DNA of 64,000 nucleotides, taken from Ceriagrion tenellum. Lineage: Eukaryota > Arthropoda > Insecta > Odonata > Coenagrionidae. The notes beneath the pieces were generated by a model. The model worked only from the letters and a program-made list of their open reading frames with translations, made no database searches and was not told the DNA's origin. This document shows positions 35,615-47,414 of this stretch, piece by piece. The position numbers and the translations under genes are program-made. The stretch's first letter is position 1; every line of letters begins with the position of its first letter. The stretch is taken from contig OY720633.1 of the NCBI GenBank assembly GCA_963169105.1, positions 140,970,700 through 141,034,699 of the forward strand, in the 5' to 3' direction.

Positions 35615-36575
35615 TATTCTATTCTATATATTTTCTATTCTATTTATTAAGACAGCGAACAAAGTGAACATATCAATGCAAATGGTTTCGTGCTTTTACC
35701 AAGATATCAACGAGCACGAATGGAAGATTTCATATCGTTCCGTATATCCAATAAATGGTAAATAATTTTAATTTACATTTCATTCCCGTTGATGATAATC
35801 GTTTTCTATAATAGACCCACTGAATTTTTTCAACTCACTAGCCATAAGCCAAACTTTGCTATTCTTCTTTACCGGATAATAAATAGAAGTAATGACAAGG
35901 TCAGTGACACCTGTGGCTCAAGTTGCGCAACACCCTCGTATTGGTGCCACGACAATACTCACCTACCCGTTTTCAGGGAGGCACTCGTTGTCTGACATTG
36001 AGAGTCAGACATGTTACTGTTTCATAAGATGCAACTTGAAGTAGAGCTCTAACGACAAAGTATACTTGAAAAATGGTAAAAAAAATGTAAATAAAGAGAA
36101 GTGGCAACAAATTAGAAGAAGAAAATCTTCTGAAGCTTTCAGCTAATGCTAAGTGAGGCAAACTCTAGTTCCACGGCCAATAACGGAATATGCCAATCCC
36201 TATTAAATTAAACTCATCATGACTTAAACTGACATACTTGAAGGTATTATATTACTGAGCCAGAGAGAATGGCGTAACCTGAACAAATAAGTTCTCATTT
36301 GGTAGCCAAATTGGACTTGTTACCATCCAAATCGACAAGTTCAATGAAATAAGCTTGCTCCAAGTAAAAATGCAAATGAATTACCAAACGTTAGTGTATG
36401 CATGAAGAAAAGAAGGAAAAAGTAGTGCAACACAAATGAAAACCCAAAATCAATAATTTTGTTGAGAGAAATACCTTAATGTTTGCACAGCGAAAAAAAC
36501 TCGAAACATGACATTTAACATTTGAGTCTAACTACGCTTTTGTGTTTTTTTTCGATATTGGTTATTAAAATCTCA
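35615..36575. other. AT-rich spacer
   Basis: No gene recognised. A small GTCTGAC-loop-GTCAGAC hairpin lies at 35988-36009 but lacks any terminator or RNA context. Confidence 0.45.
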
Positions 36576-36579
36576 GGTC

Positions 36580-36790
36580 AAGATATATAAAAGCAAATGA
36601 CTTTTGGTTAAAAGAGATAGAGTGCAACCATATTACTGTTGCTGATCCACTCCAGGGTAATAATTTACAGTATCTAGGAAACGACATTGAGGAAAACGTA
36701 TAGATATATTTTAAAATAAAGGAACCCTGAAAAAGGAACTTCAAATATGTTATCTGTTTACAACGTCTGCATTCTATTTATAATTGCAAA
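36580..36790 (+). repeat. Possible non-LTR RT fragment
   Basis: One frame reads ITVADPLQGNNLQYLGNDIE followed by EN, resembling the connector between RT palm and thumb in RTE-like proteins (a tIADxxLEQVxxFxYLGSxIxENG pattern). The following KIKEP matches poorly to the usual IKRRI. A single block supports it. Confidence 0.45.
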
Positions 36791-37320
36791 AGTTTTGGGA
36801 CAGACTTCACGCCTAATACATTCATTTCCTACGTCTAAATATGTATTTCTTTTAAAGAAACCCCCAATCGACTCGTGGTACGCGGGAATACGTGCCTGAG
36901 TTGAAAGATATCTTGCCGATGGTGTATTACTATTTTCCTCGTTATCGTTTTACAACCAGTCTTACATTCTTATTGGTGAGCCGCCCTACAAAAAAAATTA
37001 TATTATCTAAGCAATATTCCATCATGTCTTCAGTATAAACGAATGAGCTTTCAATTTAATGCTAACTTGACAAAAGTCTCTTGTGCGAAATTCAAAATTC
37101 TTGCCTTTTGTTCGCAACATCTGCAAGTTTTTTTTTCCTTTTTTTATATCTGTTAATCAAACTCAGTACCCGATCCCTTTAGCTGTGAGCGCAAATATTT
37201 TTTTCGTTTAAAATATGAGATGTTCTAAGCTTTGAGTACTATTCCTCAGTAAAAGTAAAAAATTTTACTTGTACCGTGGTGTGTACATGGATGGAAAACT
37301 TTGAATAGCACAATTTTGAA
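36791..37320. other. AT-rich spacer
   Basis: Nothing recognised. Confidence 0.45.
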
Positions 37321-38165
37321 TTGAACAACAATAGCTCTAATTTTGAAAAATCATTGTGTAAGTGTCTTTGTTTAGTCATTCTTGGCATTTACTTGTCATT
37401 TGCAAGGGAATTTTCTTTTAGCCCACAGTTTTTGGAGTTTTCAGGATCCGCATATCGGCGCGTGCATTTCGTCCCAGGCATGACTCGCCATCTTCTTTCC
37501 CATCTTTCGGCTCCACCTCCTTTCTCGCTCCCCTTCCACAAAAAGTGTGAAATCTTATGCGATGTTTGCTTATTGTGCTCCCCTGTCTGTATAACCCCTC
37601 GACACCTCTTGACCACCGCTCCAAAAGAAAAGAACACGTCCCACCCGACCGCTTTGGAGGGATTTAGACACTCCGCAATGCCCCGTGGCTACGCGAGCAG
37701 GAGGGGAGAAGGGCGCAGAATACGCAAAATTCCTCTCAAATACCTAACCTCACCTCAAGCCGCCTTTGTTGAAGAGCCCGTGAAACGGCTTTCATCCACG
37801 ATACAAGATACTCTTCGGGTGCCAAACGCTCCGTGAAGTGTCTCAAAGAAGTTTCTTTCGGAATCTCTGTCACAAAAGCCACCGGAGAATCCTAAGCTTA
37901 GCTCTTCTCCGCGTATCTGGGATGGATCTTTGACTCATCTCCGCCCTAAGTTGCGAAAATCTTGGAAAAAAGTCCCTTAAGTGGCATTCAGGGCGCAAAA
38001 GAAACGTATTGCAACAGTTCGCGCGGAACACTTCTGAGAAACAGTAACGATTCCGCGGTTTCACGGGAACTTTGGGTAAGGAGGCAAAAACATCTCTTTA
38101 GCTTTTTTCTGAATGTACACGAGAAGACGTTAACGCTAAACGGAAAAATACACGGGCGAAAATAC
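37321..38165. other. CpG-containing segment with a 171-codon frame
   Basis: A frame at 37321-37836 (+) could encode 171 residues, starting with a hydrophobic Cys/Leu/Ile-rich stretch that resembles a signal anchor (residues about 12-28) and continuing with a basic region (RGEGRRIRK). I do not recognise it. Composition at 37660-38060 is balanced and CpG-rich, unlike the simple purine/pyrimidine islands, which makes this one of the few places where a host exon is conceivable. No splice, promoter or polyadenylation context supports it. Confidence 0.3.
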
Positions 38166-38620
38166 TAACTTAAATCTCATACGAGACTCACTAAAACTTA
38201 GAAGTTACTTTGTTACCCAATTCATACTCAGTAATCGTATCATGCCGATGGCAACGAATTAACGGAAAGGGAATTGAGTAACATTTTTTATGTCTATAAA
38301 GTTCATATTGGGTTTATTTTTTAACGAAGGTATCTAAATGACCAGTTTTCAATTTTTTCGTCGTTTCAACAAAAAGTCTGAGCACACAAGAATAAAGACG
38401 GAGGATGGGTTTAAATAATATAAAAAAGAGAACTTGGGCTCATTTAAATATCTTAACATAATTAATAGTGACTCAACTCGCATGAAATTTCCGGCATGAC
38501 ATGTATACTCTTGTATGATTTTGTACCTTGTAGTGCTATTTATCTCTCGCATTAATGATACTAACCAGTTGGTGTATCTTATGTAGTGTACCACAAGGTA
38601 GCATGTTCTTGTCCGTAGTA
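38166..38620. other. AT-rich spacer
   Basis: Nothing recognised. Confidence 0.45.
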
Positions 38621-38624
38621 CTCT

Positions 38625-38806
38625 CCTAGTTTCTGGTCAGACCGTGCACTGTTGTCCTGGCCGCTTTTGGCCTGCGCCTAACATCCTGGGGAATGTGCGA
38701 GGTTCTGATTTCAGGTGGGATGAAGGCTTCATGCCTGGTGTGGAGTCACCCGTGCCACATACTCTAGTGGTGGCTTGCACGGTATCTCGTAGATGTAGAT
38801 GTAAGT
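38625..38806 (+). repeat. SINE-like repeat with GTAGAT tail (copy 2)
   Basis: A GC-richer block, about 180 bp, in AT-rich DNA ends in CACGGTATCTCGTAGATGTA followed by GATGTAAG. The tail and the preceding GGTGGCTTGCACGG-type module resemble the ends at 3580-3656 and 49886-49960. I cannot identify convincing A and B boxes, so the head may be absent or highly diverged. Confidence 0.5.
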
Positions 38807-39825
38807 TAGGCTCTACGTATTTTATCAATGAATTCCTGTTACAGCCAATTAATCATTATCAGCATTGAAAATCCGAATTTATAACGACAAAATATTCCAA
38901 CGAAATCATTTCACAGAAAAAACAAATCGATTTCGGCAGAAATACTCAACCAAGTGACGGAACACAGGAATTTTTTAACCCATGAGAAATTTAAATCCAA
39001 GCATTTGAAATTCGTGAGGATGGTTGGGGGTTAACGTTAAAACTAAAATTTGCTAATTTTTGATACTTTTAGTATTATTTAGCTTAATAAAAATGCAGTG
39101 GCTATAATAACATTCGCATAATTGGCACGTTCAAGAACAATTTATTAATTTTTATATTTGTCATACCTATTCTAGAAATAAGTAATGCTAAAATCTAATG
39201 AGGGACAAGAACCACATCTTGCTGGGTTAAATGTATCTCTCACGATATGTTGATTATATAGAGCAACAATAAACCTTCAATTTTTTATAAGTAGAATTAG
39301 ATAAATATTTTAAAAAACTTTTTCTCTCCGTCATATTTAACCACTGGCCCGATCATATTATGATAATTAACAAACATCATGACCTCTTCAGCTTGGTGAA
39401 GCAACTTCAAATTGGATATGAATTGTTTTTTATTTGTTACACTATTGATAATTTACTCAAAGAATCATTTTTATTTCCGTGGAAAATAGCATTCAGAGAA
39501 AAATGAAAATAACAACAGTAAAAAATCTAAGCGGGAGAATCTAATATAGTATTTGAATTCTCCTAAACATGCTCTGGGTTATCTCAATGCATAATATTCC
39601 TCATGTGATCCTTTGAAAATTCTGAGAGTAAAATCTAAACCCACATGTTGTACTCTCCCAGTTATCAGCTTACCTCAAGGAATCAATTTCACACATTTTC
39701 AACGAGAAGGAAGCCAAGGCAGTTGCTGATTTTCCACTAAAATAGAATAGTAACATTACCATATGTTTCCCGGGATAATGCTTTGTATTCATTTTAGGTA
39801 AGTTTAAGCAATCAAGTCCTCATAT
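38807..39825. other. AT-rich spacer
   Basis: Nothing recognised. Confidence 0.45.
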
Positions 39826-39829
39826 GGAT

Positions 39830-39935
39830 TTTGCACAGGTGGGGAAGGGGAAGAAAGAGAATAGGTATCATGGACGGAATGAAGAAGGGTAGATCGTATG
39901 CCGAGGCGAAAAAAGAAATACTATAGGTGGCTAAG
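39830..39935 (+). repeat. 3' tail of non-LTR family B
   Basis: A continuous frame from 39840 to 39923 reads GRGRKRIGIMDGMKKGRSYA then EAKKEIL before a stop. The 62-kb element ends with almost the same peptide (RRRKRIGLMDGMRVDRSYT...AKKEILE), and the nucleotide match around AGAAAGAGAATAGGT is strong. This is therefore a severely 5'-truncated copy of family B. Confidence 0.75.
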
Positions 39936-40475
39936 CCCCTAAAATTGCGGGAAGCCGAAAAAAGATTCTCTGAGATTCATCAAAACCTACCTTTACTGGA
40001 CAAATACTTTAAAAAATAGTAAGATAGATGTGTGCGATTTTTTTATGCTTCCGGTGTTTATTTATGTATAAATCAAGAGATTTTAGGCTTAATTTCAGTT
40101 TTCAGTTTTATTAAAATTTCCAAAAGTTGCCCGTTAAATTTATTTATTACACCGAAAAGTATACTATAGCAATTTCCTTTTAAGCACAATATGAGTATCG
40201 ATTAGATTTGTGTTCCATTTTCGTGTTACCTATTTGCGCCTAATCTATGCACCATCACACAAAATATTTCGAAGTAGCCATACATACTGGAAGACAATAC
40301 ATTGTAATCTGAAATGTACACGGTGATGAGAATTTTTACTGCACAAATCCTTAATTTATTTTCAGATTGTTTTCTGCCAATAAGCGATTTTAAAATTTTC
40401 AATGCTTTCTGGTAATGTTTTTAATAGCTCAGTAACATAGTTCCATCTGCGTCAAAAGATCAACGATTCTTAGTC
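39936..40475. other. AT-rich spacer
   Basis: Nothing recognised. Confidence 0.45.
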
Positions 40476-40479
40476 CCAT

Positions 40480-41390
40480 GGAAATAAAGACGCATTCGCC
40501 CAAAGTCTTGAAACCACACCCATAAAGATATTCTTAGCCTCGGGCTTGGCCAGGTAGTGCAGATGAATAGTGAGACGAATGAGGGCGAGAGATAAAAGAA
40601 GGAGAGAGGATAGAGGGACGAAATTATGGCAGACTCTCCTCGCACTCCAAAGCACGGCCCGACAAGGGTGAGGGGGGGATCCATCCGTAGGCGGTCACAT
40701 GCGGAGAATGTTTACCGATCGCCTTTACGCTCGGGGTCACGCGAATAGAAGCGGAGGAATCGAAGTGCATGTCGGGAAGGTGAGGAGAAGGAAGGGCAGG
40801 TGTGGGGGAGGGGCAAGGAAGAAGATTAAGGACAAAGAGAGGCTCTTGGAGGGGGGTCCTGCGGCGGGCTCCTTCAAATAAAGTGTGCGAATCGGCAAAG
40901 ATTACCTTTTACCGCACCCATCAGAGGGAGCGGAGGACCCGCTGAGCTGGAGGCACGTGAAAGCACAGACTCGAGTCTGGAATCGGTCTAGGAATGAATG
41001 GCCGTGTCCGCAAGTGGCCGGAGTTGAAAGGGCGGGAAAGGTTGGCGCGTAGCGGCAGCCGGCTGGTCCATCCACCGGCAAAATGGACGCGTTGCGGTCA
41101 GCGAGATTTCGTTTCATTCGGGTATTATATTTTTTTTCTCTCGACCGGCTGCAGGTGGACCTAGTTTTACGCTTCATGGGTTGTTCCGTCAGCAAATTTC
41201 GTATATCGTGCGATGGACACCATCTGCTAGGACGCCCTGTTTTTTCGCCGTTCACGTGTCCCAAGATTCCATTGCAGAATATGTCTGTCTTCTTCATCTT
41301 TCGGAATGTGCGTCGAATCGGCAATAGTTCTTGCGTTAATGTAGAGCATCACCATGAAGGCTAGGGCCGCGATTCTCCATTGTTCCTCAA
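40480..41390. other. CpG-containing purine-rich island
   Basis: GA-rich at 40570-40640 and 40780-40870, then balanced and CpG-rich at 40880-41350. Frames are open at 40902-41324 (-, 140 codons, Cys/Arg/Ser-rich) and 41083-41364 (+). No recognised domain. Confidence 0.4.
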
Positions 41391-41817
41391 TCATGCCCAA
41401 GTCCTGTGTCCTCTAGTTACATCAAAAGTTCCATGTATTCTTTTGTTGCTCACACCTTCTTTGACCTTTTCGTCCTATTGGCTGAATTGTCGTGATCTTT
41501 TTCTTGGCGTGGGACACGTACCTTGAAAAAACTGACTGATCGTCAGTAAATTGTAGCCTTGACTAAAAATTTCTAATGTACAAAAATCGTTGCCAAATAT
41601 AGCAACTTCCCTAGCCTAGGTACTCGATGGCACTCGTCAAGTTGTAGATATGGACGTTATAATCCCTCATTTTCTAAGTATGAACTAGTAAAATCGTAAG
41701 GCCGACGCAAAATTAACGGGAGTAAATGATGGAACATTAATAATGACGCATCCGTTTTTGTGATAAGAATGAAACGTACAGTTTACTGAAAACAAAGTAT
41801 TAGTCTACAATATCCTT
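41391..41817. other. AT-richer spacer
   Basis: Nothing recognised. Confidence 0.45.
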
Positions 41818-42148
41818 CATGATTTCAAATTGGGATCGGGTTGGTGTGGTGATTAGAGTACTCGCCTACCACACGGGCGGCCAGGGTTCAAATCCCTGCA
41901 GTGGCGGATGTTTTTCAGAGGAACCCGATCCATACTTGAGTGTCTTGTGGAGGGTACTTTAAGTAGAGTACTCCGTCTGTCGGATGAGACGTTAAGCCGT
42001 GGTCCCCTTGGCGCCTTTCGTTAAGAGCAGGCTAATGCTAACGTCGGGTTTCTATCCACCCTTCCTCCCTTACCTATTCCCTATGGCGCAAATGACCTTA
42101 GCCATCGGTCGCCTCCCCAAAATCCAATCCAATCCATGATTTCAAATT
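41818..42148 (+). mobile_element. tRNA-derived SINE with perfect target-site duplication
   Basis: The body (41832-42134, about 303 bp) starts with a tRNA-like head: an A-box-like TGGTGTGGTGATTAGAGTA (about 41841-41859) and a B box GGTTCAAATCC. The T arm is perfect, CAGGG-TTCAAAT-CCCTG. A tRNA-unrelated body follows and the 3' end is a short (CCAAT)n tail. It is flanked by identical 14-bp direct repeats CATGATTTCAAATT at 41818-41831 and 42135-42148, which is what LINE-assisted integration leaves. SINEs are transcribed by RNA polymerase III from the internal boxes and mobilised by a partner LINE in trans. The intact duplication suggests a relatively young insertion. Confidence 0.92.
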
Positions 42149-43085
42149 TCTATAACTCTAACAACTTCAGGATTAGCATAAGTCAATAAATTTGCGAATA
42201 CAAAGACTGTCTGTAAAAAATGGAAAAATATTCTATAGAGAAATTGCACTCAGCCTCTATGGCTATGAGAGAAAATGAGCTCCACTAAAAACAGAAACCA
42301 TTTGACAGTGTCTCAAAAGTTTTTACACAGCCCTACGTTTCGTAGCAGTTCAATAAAATTGGCACTTCAAAGTTATGATATGCTCGCAAAAGTTACGATG
42401 ATACGTGGTGTTGTCCCCCTAAACGAGGTAAAATTTTATTAAGCTTAAAGAATATATAATCTATTAAAAGGTGTGACAAATAAGCCATAATGGCTCATCC
42501 GCAGCCTGCATACTGAGTTGTTTTTTTTATTTTTCAGGAAATCTTTCACCTTGCGTCAATCAACAATTACGCATCTTCTCGATATATTTTGGTCGATCCT
42601 ACACTTCATTAATAAGACTAACAAGCTCTAATTGGAACTCAAGAAGAACCGGTCAACGTTCATATTAAAAATTGAGGCTGATAAATCCCCAAGAATGTAA
42701 ACTTAGAGAGTAATTTAAAATGACAGGTGGATCTTTAAATTTTAGAAGTTAGGTATTCTCAATCAACCTGCATGAATACTTGACATGGCTCTTATTTTGA
42801 ATGTGTTCCTTCAGAGATTCTTCAGAGGAAGTCGATATTATAGACACACTCCCTACGCCTAGTAAGATATCTCTAATTCAGGAGATGGCAGATTATATCC
42901 AATTGAAAGCTGACACTATTGCCAGGTTACAGATTATTATCGGTTCATAAGACTTTTTACGTTCATACGTATCCCATTTCGATGAAATTTACTAAAATAC
43001 TCTATTAATTCATTTCATTTTTAAAATTAATTCCACATGGGTAACTACCGTTATGAATAGCCACCGTAATAAATCATCGTAGAAC
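42149..43085. other. AT-rich spacer
   Basis: Nothing recognised. Confidence 0.45.
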
Positions 43086-43089
43086 TTAT

Positions 43090-43470
43090 GTTTAACGCGT
43101 CGCAATTTTACTCTTCACCTTCCAAGTTCCTTGAAACGAGTAGGGCTGTTTTTTTCAAGCGACAGATTCCGTAATTTCCTACAGCCAAGGAGAAGATTCT
43201 CGTTGCTCGGAGACGCTTTGTTCCGTTCCCTGTGTGAAAAGGAGCGCAAGAGGCCAAGTCAACCGATAAGGAGGCAGAAAAGCCGCAAAGTGTGAGTTGG
43301 TACGTGTGTTTCCTCGGCTCGAACACAAGGACGATGGGGAGCCATATTAAACCTAAGATTTAAAAAAAAATAAAGAAATATCCCATTCCCCAAAAATGTG
43401 ACAAAAAGTTTCGTTTCCTCCACCCGAAGGAAAATATAAAAAAATATGTTAAAAAGGTTCCTTTAGCAGA
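43090..43470. other. Mixed-composition segment
   Basis: More balanced composition with a 72-codon frame on minus (43108-43326). Not recognised; no repeat or RNA feature seen. Confidence 0.3.
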
Positions 43471-43474
43471 GGTT

Positions 43475-44665
43475 ACCTTTCCCTCCCCTCCCTTCAGCCT
43501 TCCCCCCCCTCCGTTACTGGCTCGGTCCTCTTTCTGAGGAGAAAGGAACGTGGAAAGAAAGCCAGATCCTTCTCAAATTGGTGGAGCAACCCGAAAAATT
43601 TCCAGTAATAAGGAGGATCCTTTGAGCGCGCAAAGACCCGTGTTGAAGATCGGCGCGTAGGGAAGAGCAGCTCGGAGATGTTAGAGTAAGGAAGGGAGGG
43701 ATGAAGAGGAGGAAAAAATCTGAAATCCAAGTGTGGGGACTCCAACCAAAGAGCGTGATAATAAAGCATTGCTGTTAAATTCCTCTCCCTCCCCACACCT
43801 CACCCGTTTCACCACTCAAGAAACCGAACCGAAACGGTGTCTGTGTGTTGGAGAACAAGGAGGAAAGTAGGAAAGGGAAACATCATGCATCTTTTATTTT
43901 TTTCCAGAAAGATAAAAAGAATTCCCAATGATGTTTTCCGCAGCTTGGAGGATGGTTGCAAGCAAGAGGAAAAAAAATTAACCCTGAATATTTTTTTAGC
44001 GGGGCTGAATTAATCGGGGGAGAGACGGGGTAGGGTTTGCCGGGAAAACTCGAGTTGATGGGGTGAGATATGGGAGGAAACAAGATGGGAACAGAGGGGT
44101 GGTTGGAAATGTTGGAAAAGAAAAAGAAATATTTGGGTGGGGGAGGAGATATTAGGCGGTGAGAGATTAAAAACTGGGAGAATCCTTTAAAAGAGAGAAA
44201 AATATCTCTCGAGTTCGAGCGAAAAGAAATTAAAGACAGGGTGGGAACTCTTTGGGGGAAGGGGAGAGTGTTGGGGGGGGGGGGAGAATATGGGCAAAAG
44301 ACGAATCTTCCTTCTCTCCCGCGAGTTGCAATTCCGTTTCGCTCGGCGCCTTGAGGAAGTGACGTCAGGGATCGGGGGCCGGCGGAAGTGTGGCGGGGTG
44401 TTCTCTCAGGGTGCGGCGGACGCATTAAAAGAGTTGGGGTGGGGGTGGGGGAAGTTCTGCAAGGGTTCGAGGGAAGGGGAAAGAGGTCGTGGGGAGGGAT
44501 CGCTGTAAGGGTGGGGAGTTGTTCGGGGTCACGGATGCAGAGGGTGCAAGCGGCCGTAAATTGTAAGCGGGGGAGGGAGGGCGGGGCGGGGGGCGGGGTG
44601 TGAGGACGGATGTGAAGAGGAGTCGGTTGCGGAAGTGGATAATGAGAAGCATTCAAACACCGTGT
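43475..44665. other. Long purine-rich island with G-quadruplex motifs
   Basis: After a short CT-rich start (43475-43515) the + strand is purine-rich for more than 1 kb, with a 12-G run at 44273-44284 and very G-rich sequence at 44430-44600. The longest open frame of the window lies on the minus strand here (43883-44770, 295 codons). Its product is Pro/Ser/Phe/Leu-rich without any domain, as expected when a stop-poor polypyrimidine strand is translated. Overlapping frames on + are equally open over parts of it. Confidence 0.55.
44569..44598 (+). other. Strong G-quadruplex motif
   Basis: Six successive G-runs (5, 3, 3, 4, 6 and 4) separated by single A or C bases, the tightest quadruplex consensus in the window. 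Confidence 0.8.
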
Positions 44666-44804
44666 GGGTGTTAAGGAGAGTGACGAAGTTTTATTGTTCC
44701 CGGGCCATTGAAATCGATAATTTACCACGCTTGTGACGGATGTAACGCAAAATAATGGTATTGGTCGCACAAGCTATGCTCACATATGAACAGATAAACA
44801 GTAG

Positions 44805-44905
44805 TTGATCTAGCGAGCTTTGGCGCCGCCAGGCAAACACAATGTGCTAGCTTGACACACCGTAGGCTCATAGCCCATATTCAGCAGTGGGTTTGATAGG
44901 CTGAG
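44805..44905 (+). repeat. RTE-type LINE 3' end
   Basis: The sequence CCCATATTCAGCAGTGGGTT followed by TGATAGGCTGAGAT is the well-known 3' UTR signature of insect RTE elements (ATTCAGCAGTGGGC...ATAGGCTGAGATGATG). Only about 100 bp of the 3' end is recognisable, and the usual ATG-rich terminal repeat is missing or decayed. Confidence 0.6.
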
Positions 44906-45555
44906 ATCTGAAATGCATTGCTTAACTATAATACCTTTTGTACATTTACAAGACAAAAAAATAACTTGAAATACTTAAAATCTCATAATTATAAGGCAAA
45001 CTACTAGGGGTGAATTGATGAATAAATCAGAAAAAATCGGCAGTTTTAATATTCATGTGTTTATCTTTTAAGGGTCATTACAATGGAGAATCTGGTAAAG
45101 GAAAATAATTATTTTGTTCAAAAATAAGCTGTTATTTCCCTTTAAGTAATATCCATAACGATATTAAGGTGAAAAATAACAAATCAATATTTTTTGTGAT
45201 CACGGAACGACCATTTTTTATATGCCATCAGTAAACACTGCTTAAAGTAATTTCCAACGACAATTGAATGTTGGCACGAATGATTTGTAAACTCATCAGG
45301 TCTATTTTTCAGTGAATTATTTTTAATTTTGTACATACAATATTTTCGTCTGTTAACATATGGTCTGACTTCTGATTATATACCTTCAGAAATACAAAAG
45401 GTCGTTTCTCAACCTTGGTGCATAGATAATTTTCATCTGGAATGAACTTTCAAACGAGAAGCCGGTATGAAATGAACAAGTCATTCTGGCAATCTAACGT
45501 CCGAACTTCTTTTGATCCTTTCGTACGCAACCCGCATTTTCTTTTTGAGACTTGA
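44906..45555. other. AT-rich spacer
   Basis: Nothing recognised. Confidence 0.45.
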
Positions 45556-45559
45556 ATCC

Positions 45560-46300
45560 TCTCTTTAGTTTTCATTTATGAAATATAGAAGTGGTTTCAT
45601 CCTTAAAGGAGGAATGGGAACGGCAAAAGTGAGAAGTATTATGGTGGTAACCGCGCCTTCTTCACTAATTCCTACTTCTCCTTGCAGCTTCCCGAGGAGT
45701 AAAGGCATGTCTCGGGGGGTGGATTGATGAAAAAACAGGGTCGTTCCCTTTTGCCGAAATGCGGAGAGAGAGAGAGAGAGAGAGCGAGAAAAATGGCGAA
45801 GAATCGCCGGGCGCCTTGGGGTTAAAGGAGTTTGTAAGGGGGGAAGGGAATGATGGAACAAGACAACGGAGTTGGAGGGAATAAACATCTCTCGGGCGGT
45901 ATTCCACGGCAAGTGATTGCGCCTGCGCAGAATGAGTCATCTCTCCCCAAAGGCCTTCTCTCCCTCCTAAAACCCCTCGTTTCCGCCCCCCAAAACCCCC
46001 AAATCCCAATGAGGCACGCTCGGGAGAGACCAATGCAATGCCCAAAGGGATTCCGATGTTGGGCGCAAAGAAGGAGGCTACGTTGACGGGATAAGGAGAT
46101 GAGATTGGAGCGAGGAAGTGGTCGGGGGAGATGATTGCGGAAGGGGAGGCTGACCCAAAAAATGGATACGGGAAAAGGGTGCGAAAATTCAGCCCGAGGA
46201 AATAGTAATGAGGGGCGTTTGTGAGGAGCGAGTTAAGGACGGGAAAGGAACGAGTGATAAATGAGCCTTTGTAAAATTCTTTCGGGACCAAATGCCGATG
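45560..46300. other. Purine-rich island with (GA)n
   Basis: Alternating purine-rich and shorter pyrimidine-rich blocks, including a (GA)n microsatellite at 45764-45784. A 208-codon frame on minus (45665-46291) overlaps open frames in other phases. All are low-complexity, so no gene is called. Confidence 0.5.
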
Positions 46301-47400
46301 GGTGGATCAGAACATCAAAAGTAAAATCTGAATAGAATTTTACTGCACAATAAAGTAAAGGATCTTACTGAGTGGAAGTCATACATATATATTTAAAAGG
46401 TAAATGCTACTGACTCCCTCTCTGACTAATGACGATATGACAGGAACCATTGAACGAATTACAATGAAATTTGCTTCACTTACACCCTTGATGTTTAAAA
46501 TGATATCTTTTAGAAAATGAGGTTACTAGCCGAACTGTTCTGGAGTCCTTATGTGCGAACATCTTTTGAACCTTGGGAGAGTTTTAAAGTGCATTCTGGG
46601 AATTGTTTAGTGAAATTTGGGTGAAAAACTTTTATCTCAAATATACTGCAATTATGAAATTTCATAGGGGATGAGTGATGTCGCGTTAAATATTCTGTTA
46701 TGAGAGAATGAAGAATTTTAGAAATTTTCATTTACAATCAAGTTGTCAAATCAATGATTGTAATTTTACACGTAATGCCCTCAATGAATGTACGTACGTA
46801 AATCCTGTTTAACGCGGGAAGAGGAGAAGAGACAAACGAAGAAGACCTTTAATAACTGCGTATCCTTTTACGTGCTCCCCTTCAGGGTAGGCGCAGTCAA
46901 TAATGTCTCTTTTGGATAATTGATTCGACGCAAGATTTTGCCTTTACCACGATATGACACGAATCTCTGCTCGATGATTTTATTTATTGAGTAGTTAATT
47001 TTCTCCGAAAATACGTAGTTTCATATTCCTACTAAAATAATTTCACAAATTAGGACTCTTCAACGGAATCAACCCACCAAACTTGGGTCTAATTTTGGGC
47101 CTAACTATAATCGCTTCTTAGTATTGGAGAGTTGTAACTGTTATTTGATTCAACTCGTAGCCATTCTGGCAGAACATGCATTTTGCTGTGACATCTTTCT
47201 TATGACTTTATTCACTTACTTGTACTTTTTCTGATGCTTATTTCATGATTCAGTCATTATTTTCTTATCGTTTATTTCAATTCACACATCAATTTCCATT
47301 CATTAATTCACCATGCACATGTCAATTAATAGTTTGGTACACAAATTTAACCATTACATTTTATTTTTGTAAATATAATAAAATGAAAAAAATTGAACTT
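46301..47400. other. AT-rich spacer
   Basis: Nothing recognised. Confidence 0.45.
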
Positions 47401-47414
47401 TCCCACACGATTTT

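Noticed and set aside
35356..35667. 103-codon frame sharing a long peptide with the minus frame at 33672-34139
   Set aside because: The shared peptide is fully explained by the 122-bp inverted DNA duplication, not by a protein family.
35988..36009. Hairpin as terminator or small RNA
   Set aside because: A 7-bp stem alone, without a T-run or RNA context, in a eukaryotic-type sequence.
41832..41910. Functional tRNA gene
   Set aside because: A and B boxes and a T arm are present, but there is no convincing acceptor stem or anticodon arm, and the sequence continues into a 303-bp body with a CCAAT tail and target-site duplication, so it is a SINE.
43883..44770. 295-codon open frame on minus as a protein-coding gene
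   Set aside because: Translation of a polypyrimidine strand; Pro/Ser/Leu/Phe low complexity, overlapping open frames on the other strand, no domain or splice context.
45665..46291. 208-codon open frame on minus as a gene
   Set aside because: Lies in a GA/CT-rich island with a (GA)n microsatellite; the product includes a Ser/Leu run from that microsatellite.
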